From positions 1,481,501-1,545,500 of the forward strand of contig NC_015437.1 in NCBI RefSeq assembly GCF_000208405.1: DNA of 64,000 nucleotides. The letters are read 5' to 3'. Made by a program: the position numbers and the translations under genes. Each line of letters starts with the position of its first letter. The first letter of the stretch is position 1. This document shows positions 41,147-49,366 of the stretch, in pieces. Below the pieces are notes generated by a model. That model was not told where the DNA came from and searched no databases. It was given only the letters and a program-made list of their open reading frames with translations. This stretch comes from Selenomonas sputigena ATCC 35185 (GTDB taxonomy: Bacteria; Bacillota; Negativicutes; Selenomonadales; Selenomonadaceae).

Positions 41147-41209
41147 CGCCTAACTGCCCAATTCCCCTCGTCGATTCTTCCCTGCAATCCGAGATATGGA
41201 AAAGCCGCT

Positions 41210-41238
41210 TTGCAAAAATGTACGAATTTCTATATAAT
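41210..41238 (+). promoter_or_regulatory. promoter of the DUF4931 gene
   Basis: TTGCAA (41210-41215), 17 bp, TATAAT (41233-41238). The gene starts at 41348, giving a leader of about 100 bases with no clear known motif. Confidence 0.65.
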
Positions 41239-41347
41239 AAGGGGAATGATGCATCTTCTGCACCCTAAGGCTCAACGTAGGAATTATACCATTTCTGCCG
41301 GAAATATACTAGGTCGATTTTGTTACAAAACTTGAGGTGTCTTCTCT

Positions 41348-42115
41348 ATGGAAATCAATCTCATCGGTTTCAATACGACGCTCGGCAAGAAGAAGCCGGA
41401 AAACATCATCAACAAGACCGCTCCGTGTCCTTTCTGTGACCGCGAAAATCTCTCGGGCATCGTCGATACGGACGGCGACCTCGTGCTGCTCAAGAACAAG
41501 TACAACGTCATCGAAGACGCCGACCAGTTCGTTCTCATCGAGAGCAAAGTCTGTCACTCCGACATGCCCGACTATTCCGCCGAGCACATGCACCGCCTCA
41601 TTCGTTTCGGCGTGCATCACTGGCAAAAGATGCAGAATTCAGGAAAGTACGAGACCGTCATCTTCTTCAAGAATTTCGGCCCTCTCTCGGGCGGTACGCT
41701 GCGTCACCCCCACATGCAGATCGTCGGCTTCCACTCGCTCAACGAAAACCTGACCTTCGACCCCTTGGAATTCGAGGGGCTGACCATACACGAGAAAAAC
41801 GACGTCGACTTCAACATCGCGACATGCCCGCGCATCGGCTTCAGCGAATTCAATGTCGTGCCCAAGACGAACGAACCCCTGGACACCGTAGCCGACGACA
41901 TACAGATTGCCGTCGACTATCTCATGCACCACTTCAACAAGCGATGCAACAGTTACAACATCTTCTTTTACCAGGAGCGGGGTGTCCTGCGCGCCAAAAT
42001 CATGCCGAGATTCGCTACCTCCCCCCTCTTCATCGGCTACAACATCCGCTTTCGCCCGAGCAACTTGGAGGATTTGCGAAACAATGTACGGAAAATCTAT
42101 TTCAGCGAAAAGTAG
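41348..42115 (+). CDS. DUF4931 HIT/GalT-like protein
   Basis: 255-residue protein of the DUF4931 group, related to histidine-triad/GalT nucleotide-binding enzymes. CPFC (residues about 27-30) and other cysteines could bind zinc, and HPHMQIVG (about 119-126) is the H-x-H-x-Q active-site-like motif. Found widely in Firmicutes; the substrate is unknown. ATG 41348 after TTGAGGTG. Confidence 0.75.
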   Translation: MEINLIGFNTTLGKKKPENIINKTAPCPFCDRENLSGIVDTDGDLVLLKNKYNVIEDADQFVLIESKVCHSDMPDYSAEHMHRLIRFGVHHWQKMQNSGKYETVIFFKNFGPLSGGTLRHPHMQIVGFHSLNENLTFDPLEFEGLTIHEKNDVDFNIATCPRIGFSEFNVVPKTNEPLDTVADDIQIAVDYLMHHFNKRCNSYNIFFYQERGVLRAKIMPRFATSPLFIGYNIRFRPSNLEDLRNNVRKIYFSEK

Positions 42116-42144
42116 CAAACGAAAACGACAGCGATTGCAAAAGG

Positions 42145-42178
42145 GAAAGCCCGCAGTTCCGACAAACTGCGGGCTTTC
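42145..42178. terminator. bidirectional terminator
   Basis: Perfect 14-bp stem (42145-42158 with 42165-42178) between the convergent DUF4931 and dtd genes. Confidence 0.8.
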
Positions 42179-42179
42179 C

Positions 42180-42617
42180 TCACTCCGTATCAAAAAGCAG
42201 CGTCACAGGCCCGTCATTGACCGATGTGACCTGCATATCTGCGCCGAAACTGCCGTGCTCGACGCGAAATCCCAGAGCGCGGCAATGCGCCATGAAACTC
42301 TCGTAGAGCGGCTCGGCAATCGCGGGCTTCGCGGCTTTGGAAAAGCCCGGGCGGCGGCTCGAAAGGTCGGCGTAGAGCGTGAACTGCGAGACGACGAGGA
42401 GCGCGCCGCCGACATCTTCGAGCGCGAGATTCATCTTGCCCGCCGCGTCAGAAAAGACGCGCGTACGGCAGATTTTTTCTGCGAGGCGCTTCGCCTCTTC
42501 TTCCCCGTCTGCCGGCCCCACGCCCAGAAGGACGAGGAAGCCCTCTTTGATCTCGCCCGTCACTGCGCCGTCAATGGAGACGGCGGCCTCCTTCACCCTC
42601 GTCACGACTGCCCGCAT
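42180..42617 (-). CDS. dtd: D-aminoacyl-tRNA deacylase
   Basis: 145-residue DTD. Starts [20 protein letters not shown] and has the conserved [12 protein letters not shown] active-site Thr segment (about residues 72-83) and the cross-subunit loop motif near the C-terminus. Removes D-amino acids from wrongly charged tRNA. ATG 42617 follows GGAAGGA. Confidence 0.92.
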   Translation of the reverse strand: MRAVVTRVKEAAVSIDGAVTGEIKEGFLVLLGVGPADGEEEAKRLAEKICRTRVFSDAAGKMNLALEDVGGALLVVSQFTLYADLSSRRPGFSKAAKPAIAEPLYESFMAHCRALGFRVEHGSFGADMQVTSVNDGPVTLLFDTE

Positions 42618-42704
42618 AAACTCATTCCTTCCTACAGCAAAAACCGCGCCAACAGCAAAACACCCGCAAAGCCGAAAGTCTAAGCAGCGCCCGCCGTCCA
42701 AATC

Positions 42705-43661
42705 TCAATTCGTCCAGCGATCGGCAAAGGCGAATACATGGCGGTAGTAATTCTCCGGATCCTTCGCCTTCGCCGCCGCATGCCACGCGCCCTCGACCGT
42801 CAGCACTTCCTTCTGCGGTGCGCTCGACGCCGCCGCCAATTCCTGCATCATGCTGTAAGGTACGAGCAGGTCGGACGTGCCGTGGATGAAGAGCGTCGGC
42901 GCCTTCATGCGGCACACGGCGTCGAGCGCCGAGGCGTCAGAGAGCGCAGCGCCCGTCTTCTCGCGGCTCATGTAATCCATGCCGCGCATGATGACGGATG
43001 CCGGCAGGTTGAAGCTCTCCATCTTGCGCACGAACATATCTTCAGCACTCGTATAGCCCGAGTCCTCGATAACGGCGACAAGGTTCTGCGGCACATCGTC
43101 CCGCCCTGCCGCGAGAAGCGCCGTCGCCCCTCCCATGGAAACGCCGTGCAGCACAACACGCGCTGCAGGGTCAACCTCGGCGATGCGCGAAACCCATGCG
43201 ACAACATCACGGCTTTCAAACGTTCCCATCGTCACATATTTGCCCTCGCTCTTGCCCGAAGCGCGCAAATCCGGTGTCAGGACATGATAGCCGTGCTCGA
43301 TGTACGCTTCGGCATAATCCCACGCATCTGCCTGACTGCGCCCGTAGCCGTGCAGCAGCACGACCCAGCGATGACTCGGTGCAGCGGGCGAAAAGTGTGT
43401 CGCCGCAAGATGCAGTCCGTCAAAGGAGCGAAGCGTCCAATCCTCGCTCTTCGCCTCAGGCTTCTCCGGCAGATGGACATTGGGGTCGGAAAGACTCGCG
43501 GCGATGACGGGCGGCGCCAACGGATCGCCGCCGCTGCCGCGCTCCAAGGCGAGGTCGACGAAGTAGCCGTCGACAACATAGACGAAAGCGCCTGCAGAGA
43601 GCGCCGCGAGCAAAAACGTCGTCACGATACTTGTGAGGACGATGGTCGCAAGTGTCCTCAT
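42705..43661 (-). CDS. alpha/beta hydrolase, membrane-anchored
   Basis: 318-residue protein. N-terminal hydrophobic segment (residues 4-30, LATIVLTSIVTTFLLAALSA) then an alpha/beta hydrolase fold: VVLLHGYGRS oxyanion loop, nucleophile in HGVSMGGATAL (about residues 157-167), Asp in HGTSDLLVPYS, His in GAWHAAA. Looks like a secreted or membrane-bound esterase/peptidase of the YqkD/BEM46 type. Overlaps leuA by 4 bases. Confidence 0.78.
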   Translation of the reverse strand: MRTLATIVLTSIVTTFLLAALSAGAFVYVVDGYFVDLALERGSGGDPLAPPVIAASLSDPNVHLPEKPEAKSEDWTLRSFDGLHLAATHFSPAAPSHRWVVLLHGYGRSQADAWDYAEAYIEHGYHVLTPDLRASGKSEGKYVTMGTFESRDVVAWVSRIAEVDPAARVVLHGVSMGGATALLAAGRDDVPQNLVAVIEDSGYTSAEDMFVRKMESFNLPASVIMRGMDYMSREKTGAALSDASALDAVCRMKAPTLFIHGTSDLLVPYSMMQELAAASSAPQKEVLTVEGAWHAAAKAKDPENYYRHVFAFADRWTN

Positions 43662-45328
43662 TTTCCCGCTTTCATGCGGTTGATGGCGCTGACGAGCGCC
43701 ATTGCCGATGCCGTGATGATGTCCGTATCCATTCCTGCCCCCCATGTGACCTTGCCGTTCTCCGCCGTAATGCCGATGTATGCCATCGCGCGCGAAGTTG
43801 AGCCGATTTCAAGCGCGTGCTCGCTGTACGTCAGATTTTTATAGGAAATGCCAAGATTTTCCTGCAAGGCGTTGCTGATGGCGTCGAGGCGGCCGTTGCC
43901 GCGCGCCTGGTACGTCACGGGCTTGCCCTCGATTTCCATGTGCACCTCGCCCGCGCGTATGCCATCCGGCGCCTTGCGCAGCAGGAAATCGACGAGCCGC
44001 ACAGGCGCATCGACATTGACGTACTCCTTCTGGAAAAGCTCATGCACCTCTTCGGGCAGAAGCTCCTTGTGTCCGCGATCGGAAACGCCCTTGACGAAAT
44101 AGCTGAGATCTTCGCGCATCTTCTTCGGCAAATCAAGCCCGAATTTCTGCTCCAAGAGATAGCCGACGCCGCCCTTGCCCGACTGGCTGTTGATGCGGAT
44201 GACGTCGCCGTCGTACTCGCGCCCGACATCTTTCGGATCGATATAAAGGTACGGCACATTCCAGAACTTCGGCTGCTTCTCCTCGCGCCACTTCATGCCC
44301 TTGGCGATCGCGTCCTGATGCGAGCCGGAGAAAGCGGCGAAGACCAGCTCGCCCGCATACGGCTGACGCGCGTGGACGCTCATGCGCGTCACGCGCTCGT
44401 AAAGCTCGACAAGCTCGGGCATGTTGGAAAAGTCCAGCTCGGGATCGACGCCGAGCGCGAAGAGGTTCATGGCAAGCGTCACGATGTCCGCGTTGCCCGT
44501 GCGCTCACCGTTGCCGAAAAGCGTGCCCTCGATGCGCTCCGCGCCCGCCAAGATGCCCAGCTCCGAATCCGCCACGCCGCAGCCGCGGTCGTTGTGCGGA
44601 TGCAGGGACAGTCGGACGGCGTCGCGGTACTTGAGATTCTGCGAAATATAGGCGACCTGCATACCGTAGACGTGCGGCATCGAAAGCTGCACCGTCACGG
44701 GGATGTTGATGATGGCAGGGCGCTCCGGCTTCGGCTGCCAGACGTCGAGCACGGCGTTGCAGACTTCAAGCGCATACTCCGGCTCCGTGCCCGTGAAGCT
44801 CTCGGGCGAATACTCGAAGCGGTAGTCAGCGCCCGCCTTCGCCGTAAGCTCCGCGAGGAGGTTCGCTCCCTCGACGGCAATCTCCTTGACCTCTTCCTTT
44901 GACTTGTGAAACACCTGCTCGCGCTGCGGCACCGACGTCGAATTGTAGACGTGGACGATGGCGTTCTTCACGCCGTCGAGCGCTTCGAACGTCTTCTTGA
45001 TGATATGCTCACGCGCCTGCGTCAAAACCTGCACCGTCACGTCGTCGGGGATCAGATCGTCCTCTACGAGGCGGCGCAGGAACGCAAACTCCGTATCGGA
45101 CGCTGCGGGAAAGCCCACCTCGATCTCCTTGAAACCGATCTTCACGAGCATCTTGTAAAATTCCAGCTTCTCCTCCAAACTCATCGGAATGATCAGCGCC
45201 TGATTGCCGTCGCGCAGATCGACGCTGCACCACGTCGGCGCCTTCGTCGGATGCTCCTTCTTGAGCCAGCTCAAATCTATCTCAGGCGGCAGAAAATACT
45301 GCTTCTCGTACTTTGTGAAATTCTTCAT
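43658..45328 (-). CDS. leuA: 2-isopropylmalate synthase (long form)
   Basis: 556-residue LeuA of the long (type II) class. DLRDGNQALI (metal-binding Asp/Arg near residue 40), SLHPHNDRGCG (metal His pair), and a C-terminal leucine-binding regulatory domain from about residue 420. Condenses acetyl-CoA and 2-oxoisovalerate, the first step of leucine synthesis. Preceded by a T-box leader, so likely controlled by uncharged tRNA-Leu. Confidence 0.93.
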   Translation of the reverse strand: MKNFTKYEKQYFLPPEIDLSWLKKEHPTKAPTWCSVDLRDGNQALIIPMSLEEKLEFYKMLVKIGFKEIEVGFPAASDTEFAFLRRLVEDDLIPDDVTVQVLTQAREHIIKKTFEALDGVKNAIVHVYNSTSVPQREQVFHKSKEEVKEIAVEGANLLAELTAKAGADYRFEYSPESFTGTEPEYALEVCNAVLDVWQPKPERPAIINIPVTVQLSMPHVYGMQVAYISQNLKYRDAVRLSLHPHNDRGCGVADSELGILAGAERIEGTLFGNGERTGNADIVTLAMNLFALGVDPELDFSNMPELVELYERVTRMSVHARQPYAGELVFAAFSGSHQDAIAKGMKWREEKQPKFWNVPYLYIDPKDVGREYDGDVIRINSQSGKGGVGYLLEQKFGLDLPKKMREDLSYFVKGVSDRGHKELLPEEVHELFQKEYVNVDAPVRLVDFLLRKAPDGIRAGEVHMEIEGKPVTYQARGNGRLDAISNALQENLGISYKNLTYSEHALEIGSTSRAMAYIGITAENGKVTWGAGMDTDIITASAMALVSAINRMKAGK

Positions 45329-45356
45329 AAATAACGCCTCCTACATGCCTCTTCAT

Positions 45357-45640
45357 AAAAAAAGCCTTTCATCCCCAAAGAGACGAAAGGCAATGCTTAC
45401 GTGTTACCACTCAATTTCGCGCCGAAGCGCGCACTTTAACGGATACCATCATATCCTCCTGCTCTAACGGTCAGGCACCGGCTCCGCCTACTCCATGTCG
45501 GTTTCAGCGAGCTGCTTCAAGGCGAGTTCGACGGCGCTTCCTCTCCGCTTTCCACCAACCAGCGGCTCTCTATCCATTCCACGACGCCTACTATTCCTCT
45601 GCAACGCATTTGCAATTTGAAGTTATGCTCTATAGGATAG
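45357..45640 (-). promoter_or_regulatory. T-box leader of leuA
   Basis: On the minus strand: AGTA-type Stem I loop piece (AGTAGGCG), a possible specifier CTC (45526-45524, Leu codon) in GAACTC, the T-box sequence TGAGTGGTAACACG (around 45415-45402) and a terminator stem (45364-45391) with seven T. This should let uncharged tRNA-Leu prevent termination before leuA. The specifier assignment is inferred. Confidence 0.83.
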
Positions 45641-45778
45641 CATATATGTTGTCACTGTGCAAGAAGAAAATTCCTCCTAGCACTTCGGACGCATCTTCAA
45701 TAACCGCTCTTCTATATTAAACAGAAAGGTGCTATACTGAAAAAAAGCACATATTAACCTAGACAGGAAGAACCGCAC

Positions 45779-45838
45779 ATGGACGAAATAAAAATTGAAG
45801 AAATTCGGCGTCTTTGTCAAGAGGAAGGCTTCACATGA
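45779..45838 (+). pseudogene. 19-codon ORF, probable remnant upstream of ygiT-like gene
   Basis: Very short ORF with a usable AGGA ribosome site; its stop overlaps the next start (ATGA). The peptide (MDEIKIEEIRRLCQEEGFT) resembles only the N-terminal end of toxin-type proteins often found before YgiT genes. Probably what is left of a deleted partner, or a short leader peptide. Confidence 0.4.
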
Positions 45839-46065
45839 AAAACTGTACTTTTTGCAAGGGAACGACAAAAGATGGTTTCTCCACTTTCACGGTCGATCTT
45901 GAAAACTGTGTCATCGTAATTCGCAATGTCCCTTCACAAATCTGCGAGCAATGCGGCGAAACTTATTACTCGACTGAAGTCATGCAGCAGCTTTTCCGCA
46001 TTGCGCAAGACGTCCGCCACAACATGACGGAAATCGTCATCGTGAATTATCAAACCGCCGCATGA
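45835..46065 (+). CDS. YgiT-type zinc-finger protein
   Basis: 76-residue protein with CTFCKG and CEQCGE (two C-x2-C pairs, zinc) and the YgiT pattern EQCGETYYSTEVMQQL. YgiT-type proteins are often antitoxins partnered with a DUF4258 or RelE-like toxin; here no intact partner is present. ATG 45835. Confidence 0.8.
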   Translation: MKNCTFCKGTTKDGFSTFTVDLENCVIVIRNVPSQICEQCGETYYSTEVMQQLFRIAQDVRHNMTEIVIVNYQTAA

Positions 46066-46081
46066 CAAAACTTTTTTTCCC

Positions 46082-47173
46082 TTACGCCTCGCTTGTAAAC
46101 CGCTTTACCTGCTCAGCAATCAATTCCTCGTCTTGGAAATAGTTGATCTTCATCGCCGCCTTCATCGCTTCGAGCGTTGCGGCGGCTTTTTTGCGCGCTT
46201 TTTCGCTGCCTTCGGCGAGCACGGCGTAGACAGCGCGGATGTCTTTTTCAAGCTCCTTGCGGCGTGCGCGGATCGGCGCCAGCTCATCTTCCAATACCGC
46301 GATGAGGAACTTCTTGACCTTGACGTCGCCGAGGCCGCCGCGGCTGTAGTGCGCCTTCAAGGCGTCGAGATTCTCGTACTCGGGCAGGAACTTCTCGAAA
46401 TGCTCGGAACGCGAGAAGACGTCGAGATAGGTGAAGACCGTATTGCCCTCGATCTTGCCGGGATCTTCGACGCGGATATGGTCGGGGTCGGTGTACATCG
46501 ACATGACCTTCTTTTTCACCTCCGCCGCCGAATCGGAGATGTAGATGCCGTTGCCAAGAGACTTTGACATCTTCGCCTTGCCGTCCGTGCCGGGAAGACG
46601 CATCGCCGCCTTCTGCGAGGCGAGCAGGCTCTGCGGCTCGACGAGGGTTTCGCCGTAGACCTCGTTGAACTTGCGCACGATTTCGCGCGTCTGCTCCAAC
46701 ATCGGCTCCTGATCCTCGCCCACAGGGACGGTCGTCGCCTGAAACGCCGTGATGTCTGCCGCCTGGCTGATCGGATAGGTGAAAAATCCCACGGGGATGC
46801 TCGTCTCAAAGTTGCGCATCTGAATCTCCGCCTTGACCGTCGGATTGCGCTGCAGGCGCGAAACCGTCACGAGATTCATATAGTAAGCCGTCATCTCGAA
46901 GAGCTGCGGCACTTCGGACTGCACGAACATCACGGTCTTCGCCGGATCAAGTCCGCATGCCATGTAGTCGAGCGCGACTTCGATGATATTCTGACGAATC
47001 TTCTCAGGATTGTCCATATTGTCGGTCAATGCCTGCGCATCGGCGATCATGATGTATATTTCATCGTACTCGCCCGAATTCTGCAGCTCAACGCGCCGCT
47101 TGAGCGAGCCGACGTAATGTCCGAGATGAAGCCGCCCCGTAGGACGGTCGCCTGTCAATATGATTTTCTTCAT
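46082..47173 (-). CDS. trpS: tryptophanyl-tRNA synthetase
   Basis: 363-residue class I synthetase. HIGH-like signature in [14 protein letters not shown] (residues about 9-22), KMSKS in [11 protein letters not shown] (about 198-208). A C-terminal helical part. Charges tRNA-Trp. Confidence 0.93.
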   Translation of the reverse strand: MKKIILTGDRPTGRLHLGHYVGSLKRRVELQNSGEYDEIYIMIADAQALTDNMDNPEKIRQNIIEVALDYMACGLDPAKTVMFVQSEVPQLFEMTAYYMNLVTVSRLQRNPTVKAEIQMRNFETSIPVGFFTYPISQAADITAFQATTVPVGEDQEPMLEQTREIVRKFNEVYGETLVEPQSLLASQKAAMRLPGTDGKAKMSKSLGNGIYISDSAAEVKKKVMSMYTDPDHIRVEDPGKIEGNTVFTYLDVFSRSEHFEKFLPEYENLDALKAHYSRGGLGDVKVKKFLIAVLEDELAPIRARRKELEKDIRAVYAVLAEGSEKARKKAAATLEAMKAAMKINYFQDEELIAEQVKRFTSEA

Positions 47174-47217
47174 GCGAAAGCCTCTTTTCCTTTGATTTAC
47201 AAGTCACTACTTATTCT

Positions 47218-47460
47218 ACTATGAAAATCCAAGAGGTCAAGCCCGAAGGGCGCAGAACGATTGGCTTTTTCATGTAAGGGCGGCGCACAATGTCCACGAA
47301 GTGGACGTTTGTGCGTGTAGTTTACTATGAAAATCCAAGAGGTCAAGCCCGAAGGGCGCAGAGCGATTGGCTTTTTCATGTAAGGGCGGCGCACAATGTC
47401 CACAAAGTGGACGTTTGTGCGTATAGCTTACTATGAAAATCCAAGAGGTCAAGCCCGAAG
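47218..47460. repeat. 106-bp tandem repeat, two and a bit copies
   Basis: Copies start at 47218, 47324 and 47430 (the last is partial, about 31 bases). Each full copy has a strong hairpin from CGCACAA-x-GTCCAC and GTGGAC-x-TTTGTGCG. Few differences between copies. A related single piece occurs at 56157-56205. It looks like a REP/BIME-type intergenic element rather than a gene, although short open frames cross it. Confidence 0.75.
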
Positions 47461-47547
47461 AGAAGTGAGCGAGGCGGCGAATGCACATCGCCATGTACAT
47501 TCGCCGTCTCGCTCTGCCTTGCGATATTTTCCTTCATCTCTTCACAA

Positions 47548-48333
47548 TCAAGCGTTCCTGCATGCCGTGCACGATTCATTCCGCTTTGGCAATTCCACCT
47601 CACGAAACTTCATCGTCAGCGCGTCGTAAATCAGCAATCGCCCGACAAGAAGATCCCCGATGCCCAGAATATACTTGACGGCTTCGACCGCCTGCAAAGA
47701 TCCCATGACGCCTACCGCTGCGCCCAAAACGCCGATTTCGCGGCTCGTCGGCACACTTCCCTCTTCGGGCACATCCTCAAAAATGCAGCGATAGCACGGG
47801 CTTTCTCCTGGCAGGACGGTCATGATCTGCCCGCTGAATCCCGTGATTCCCGCATGAGAAAAAGGCTTATGCAGACGCACGCAGGCGTCATTGATGAGAA
47901 ACTTTGCAAGGAAATTATCTGTGCAGTCGAGAACGAAATCATAGCTGCGATCACAGAGAATATCCTCAGCATTGTCCTCAGAGAATCTCTCCCGATAGAC
48001 GTTAACGCGCACAGCGGGATTAAGCGCGGCAAGCGCTCTCGCCATCGAATCCGCCTTCTTCCTGCCAACATCCGCTGACCGATGCGCTATCTGGCGCTGC
48101 AAATTGGAGATGTCGACGTCATCATCGTCGGCAACGCCGATCTCGCCGACGCCCGATGCCACGAGATACATCGCCGCAGGCGAGCCAAGCCCGCCCGCGC
48201 CTACAATCAAAACCTTCGAGGCGAGAAGCTTCTGCTGCCCCGCCTCGCCAACGCCCGCAAGCAGCATCTGGCGCGAATACCGCTCGCGCTCTTCCTGCGT
48301 CAACTGCTGCGTGTGCATTTCCTCATCGCCCAT
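47548..48333 (-). CDS. MoeB/ThiF-family E1-like adenylyltransferase
   Basis: 261-residue enzyme. ATP-binding GAGGLGSPAAMYL (about residues 41-53), DNLQ-type ISNLQRQIAH segment, and two C-x2-C pairs (CYRC, CTAC) for zinc. Activates the C-terminus of a small sulfur-carrier protein (MoaD or ThiS) for molybdopterin or thiamine synthesis. ATG 48333; the open frame continues upstream to 48366. The carrier protein is not next to it. Confidence 0.83.
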   Translation of the reverse strand: MGDEEMHTQQLTQEERERYSRQMLLAGVGEAGQQKLLASKVLIVGAGGLGSPAAMYLVASGVGEIGVADDDDVDISNLQRQIAHRSADVGRKKADSMARALAALNPAVRVNVYRERFSEDNAEDILCDRSYDFVLDCTDNFLAKFLINDACVRLHKPFSHAGITGFSGQIMTVLPGESPCYRCIFEDVPEEGSVPTSREIGVLGAAVGVMGSLQAVEAVKYILGIGDLLVGRLLIYDALTMKFREVELPKRNESCTACRNA

Positions 48334-48334
48334 A

Positions 48335-48637
48335 TCAGACGGCAACGACCTTGACGACGTTTGCACCGAAGGCTTCCTTCAAAGCAGGCAGGCACTCCTT
48401 CACGAGCATCGTGCGCTCACGCGCTGTGCGCACCGTGACGAGGAGCGTCGTGCCGCTCTTCGCGAGATTCTGCAGCGGCGCGAGGTACTTCTTGTAGCCC
48501 TCTTCCCCGAGGATGCCTTTCGCACGCGAAAGACCTTCATGCACCTCCGCGCGAGCCGCAGGGATGCGCTCCTCAATCGGGCTCATCTTTTCCGCCGTCA
48601 GATGTGGATTGTTCAGCAACCATTCCTTTTCCATCAT
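48335..48637 (-). CDS. small protein, possibly DnaA domain I-like
   Basis: 100-residue protein. From residue 38 on the pattern (ILGEEGYKKYLAPLQNLAKS, LLVTVRTARERTMLVKECLP, AFGANVVKVVAV) recalls the N-terminal interaction domain of DnaA (W/F..PL, beta-strand, helix, beta). No ATPase or DNA-binding part. Begins before and runs into the MoeB-like gene. Resemblance only; family not confirmed. Confidence 0.45.
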   Translation of the reverse strand: MMEKEWLLNNPHLTAEKMSPIEERIPAARAEVHEGLSRAKGILGEEGYKKYLAPLQNLAKSGTTLLVTVRTARERTMLVKECLPALKEAFGANVVKVVAV

Positions 48638-48723
48638 GATGGGTTCCTCCCTTACAAACGATGCGAAATAACGACGGCATCATCAAGCGATTTTTTCGAG
48701 ATCTCTATGCGGATCTCCATATC

Positions 48724-49230
48724 TTATTTCTGCATCAAACCGACCTTGATGAAGGCGATCTTGCCATTCTTGACGCCGAAGGTCAGATAGTGAAACGGAT
48801 TGTCTGTCTGCCAATACGTGTAGTAGTCGTAGCCCGGCATACGGTGTTTCTTATGCTTCGTCGAGTCGACTGCACCCGTGCCGTAAATCTTCTGCAGGAT
48901 CGAGGCGTCCATGCCGACGGTCACGCCTGCGGGCGTCGCCCAGCCGTTGTTTCCCTTGACGAGGACGGACTTCACGCTCATGCCGTCCGCCGAGGGCACG
49001 ATCTTCACGGTGTCGCCATAGCCGAAGAGATGATCGACGTAATGCGACTGCACGTCTTTCATTGGTCCGTAGATGCTCTCCACATAGTCGAGCGACATCC
49101 CCGGCTCTACGCCGCCGAGCGACATGTCCTGCGGCGTGATCCAATCGAGCCCTTCCGCGCCGCATACGGCGCTCCCAGCGGCGAGCGTCGCGCCCAGCAG
49201 CAAACTTGCGGCAATCTTTTTCAACTTCAC
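48724..49230 (-). CDS. secreted hypothetical protein
   Basis: 168-residue protein with a clear signal peptide (MKLKKIAASLLLGATLAAGS, cleaved near VCGAEG) and a repeated GVxPGMSLDYVESIYG / GVTVGMDASILQKIYGTG motif, i.e. two similar halves like BamE/SmpA or OmpA-associated small folds. Probably periplasmic. Function unknown. Confidence 0.65.
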   Translation of the reverse strand: MKLKKIAASLLLGATLAAGSAVCGAEGLDWITPQDMSLGGVEPGMSLDYVESIYGPMKDVQSHYVDHLFGYGDTVKIVPSADGMSVKSVLVKGNNGWATPAGVTVGMDASILQKIYGTGAVDSTKHKKHRMPGYDYYTYWQTDNPFHYLTFGVKNGKIAFIKVGLMQK

Positions 49231-49366
49231 GAAAATACACTCCTTCTCCTATACAACAGTAAAAACAGCCAATCTACGTTTTTCTGTGCCTATGCTTCAC
49301 CTCCCCAAAGTTTTTCTGCCGTACCTTTTCCAGTCACTCTATCCACGGGGAAATCAGAAACTCTCC

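Noticed and set aside
47270-47603. Several short minus-strand ORFs in the repeat region, and a CRISPR-like reading
   Set aside because: They come from tandem 106-bp units; units are too long and too few for a CRISPR, with no spacers or cas genes.
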